Of a stretch of DNA of 23,626 nucleotides, positions 23,614-23,626 are shown piece by piece. The notes under the pieces are model-generated. The model was not told where the DNA came from. It saw only the letters and a list, made by a program, of their open reading frames with translations, and made no database searches. The first letter of the stretch is position 1. Each line of letters begins with the position of its first letter. Source of the DNA: CAZNDN01 sp964571815 (GTDB taxonomy: Bacteria; Fibrobacterota; Chitinivibrionia; Chitinivibrionales; WJKA01); the NCBI GenBank assembly GCA_964571815.1, contig CAZNDN010000060.1, forward strand, positions 1-23,626. The letters run 5' to 3'. Both the position numbers and the translations under genes were made by a program.

Positions 23614-23626
23614 GGGTTGCACGAGA

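Noticed and set aside
22612..23622. 336-residue open frame on the minus strand
   Set aside because: Antisense shadow of the receiver-ATPase gene, which has complete receiver and ATPase motifs.

Overview
The window looks like a scaffold from a GC-rich Gram-negative bacterium, probably a metagenome-assembled genome. Evidence for an outer membrane and surface export: two lipoproteins with lipoboxes, a PEP-CTERM protein, and a very large secreted beta-helix protein ending in a FlgD-like Ig / sorting-type domain. That combination, with DUF5011-like lipoproteins, suggests an FCB-type or Fibrobacterota-like lineage, but no marker here fixes the taxonomy. Two runs of exactly 100 N are scaffold gaps. 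Each is flanked by the same 55 bases on both sides, so both appear to be artefacts that can be closed by eye.

Layout. Left edge (1-151, minus): the start of an LsrG/ABM-family monooxygenase, cut by the window edge. 658-1404 (plus): a PEP-CTERM protein with a thioester-domain-like Cys/TQVA pair. 1811-3744 (plus): a six-helix membrane protein overlapping a B12-binding radical SAM enzyme. 3955-4038: tRNA-Leu(CAG). 4142-10754 (plus): a tightly packed housekeeping/regulatory operon, mutL - tandem STAS - mtaB - HDOD - HDOD - ftsY, with overlapping or nearly touching genes. 10816-10965 (minus): a 49-residue single-helix membrane protein, too short for a routine ORF scan. 11114-15757 (minus): a 1547-residue secreted protein with beta-helix, Kre9/KNH-like, papain-like and FlgD-like parts. 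15904-18573 and 18826-20477 (minus): two paralogous lipoproteins built from a 195-residue beta-helix module. 20599-22510 (minus): tsaD and, upstream of it with an ATGA overlap, a membrane-anchored STAS protein split by the second false gap. 22705-23613 (plus), divergent from it: a response-regulator receiver fused to an RsbW-like ATPase.

How the parts may work together. MutL is the endonuclease-type mismatch-repair protein. FtsY is the SRP receptor and would serve the many exported proteins here. TsaD (t6A37) and MtaB (ms2t6A37) are consecutive enzymes on the same tRNA nucleotide. Two STAS proteins and a receiver-ATPase fusion are pieces of a partner-switching type of regulation; the divergent pair at 21582-23613 is the most attractive candidate for a little-described signalling unit. 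The lipoprotein pair differs in length by almost exactly two repeat modules, which supports both the repeat model and the gap closure.
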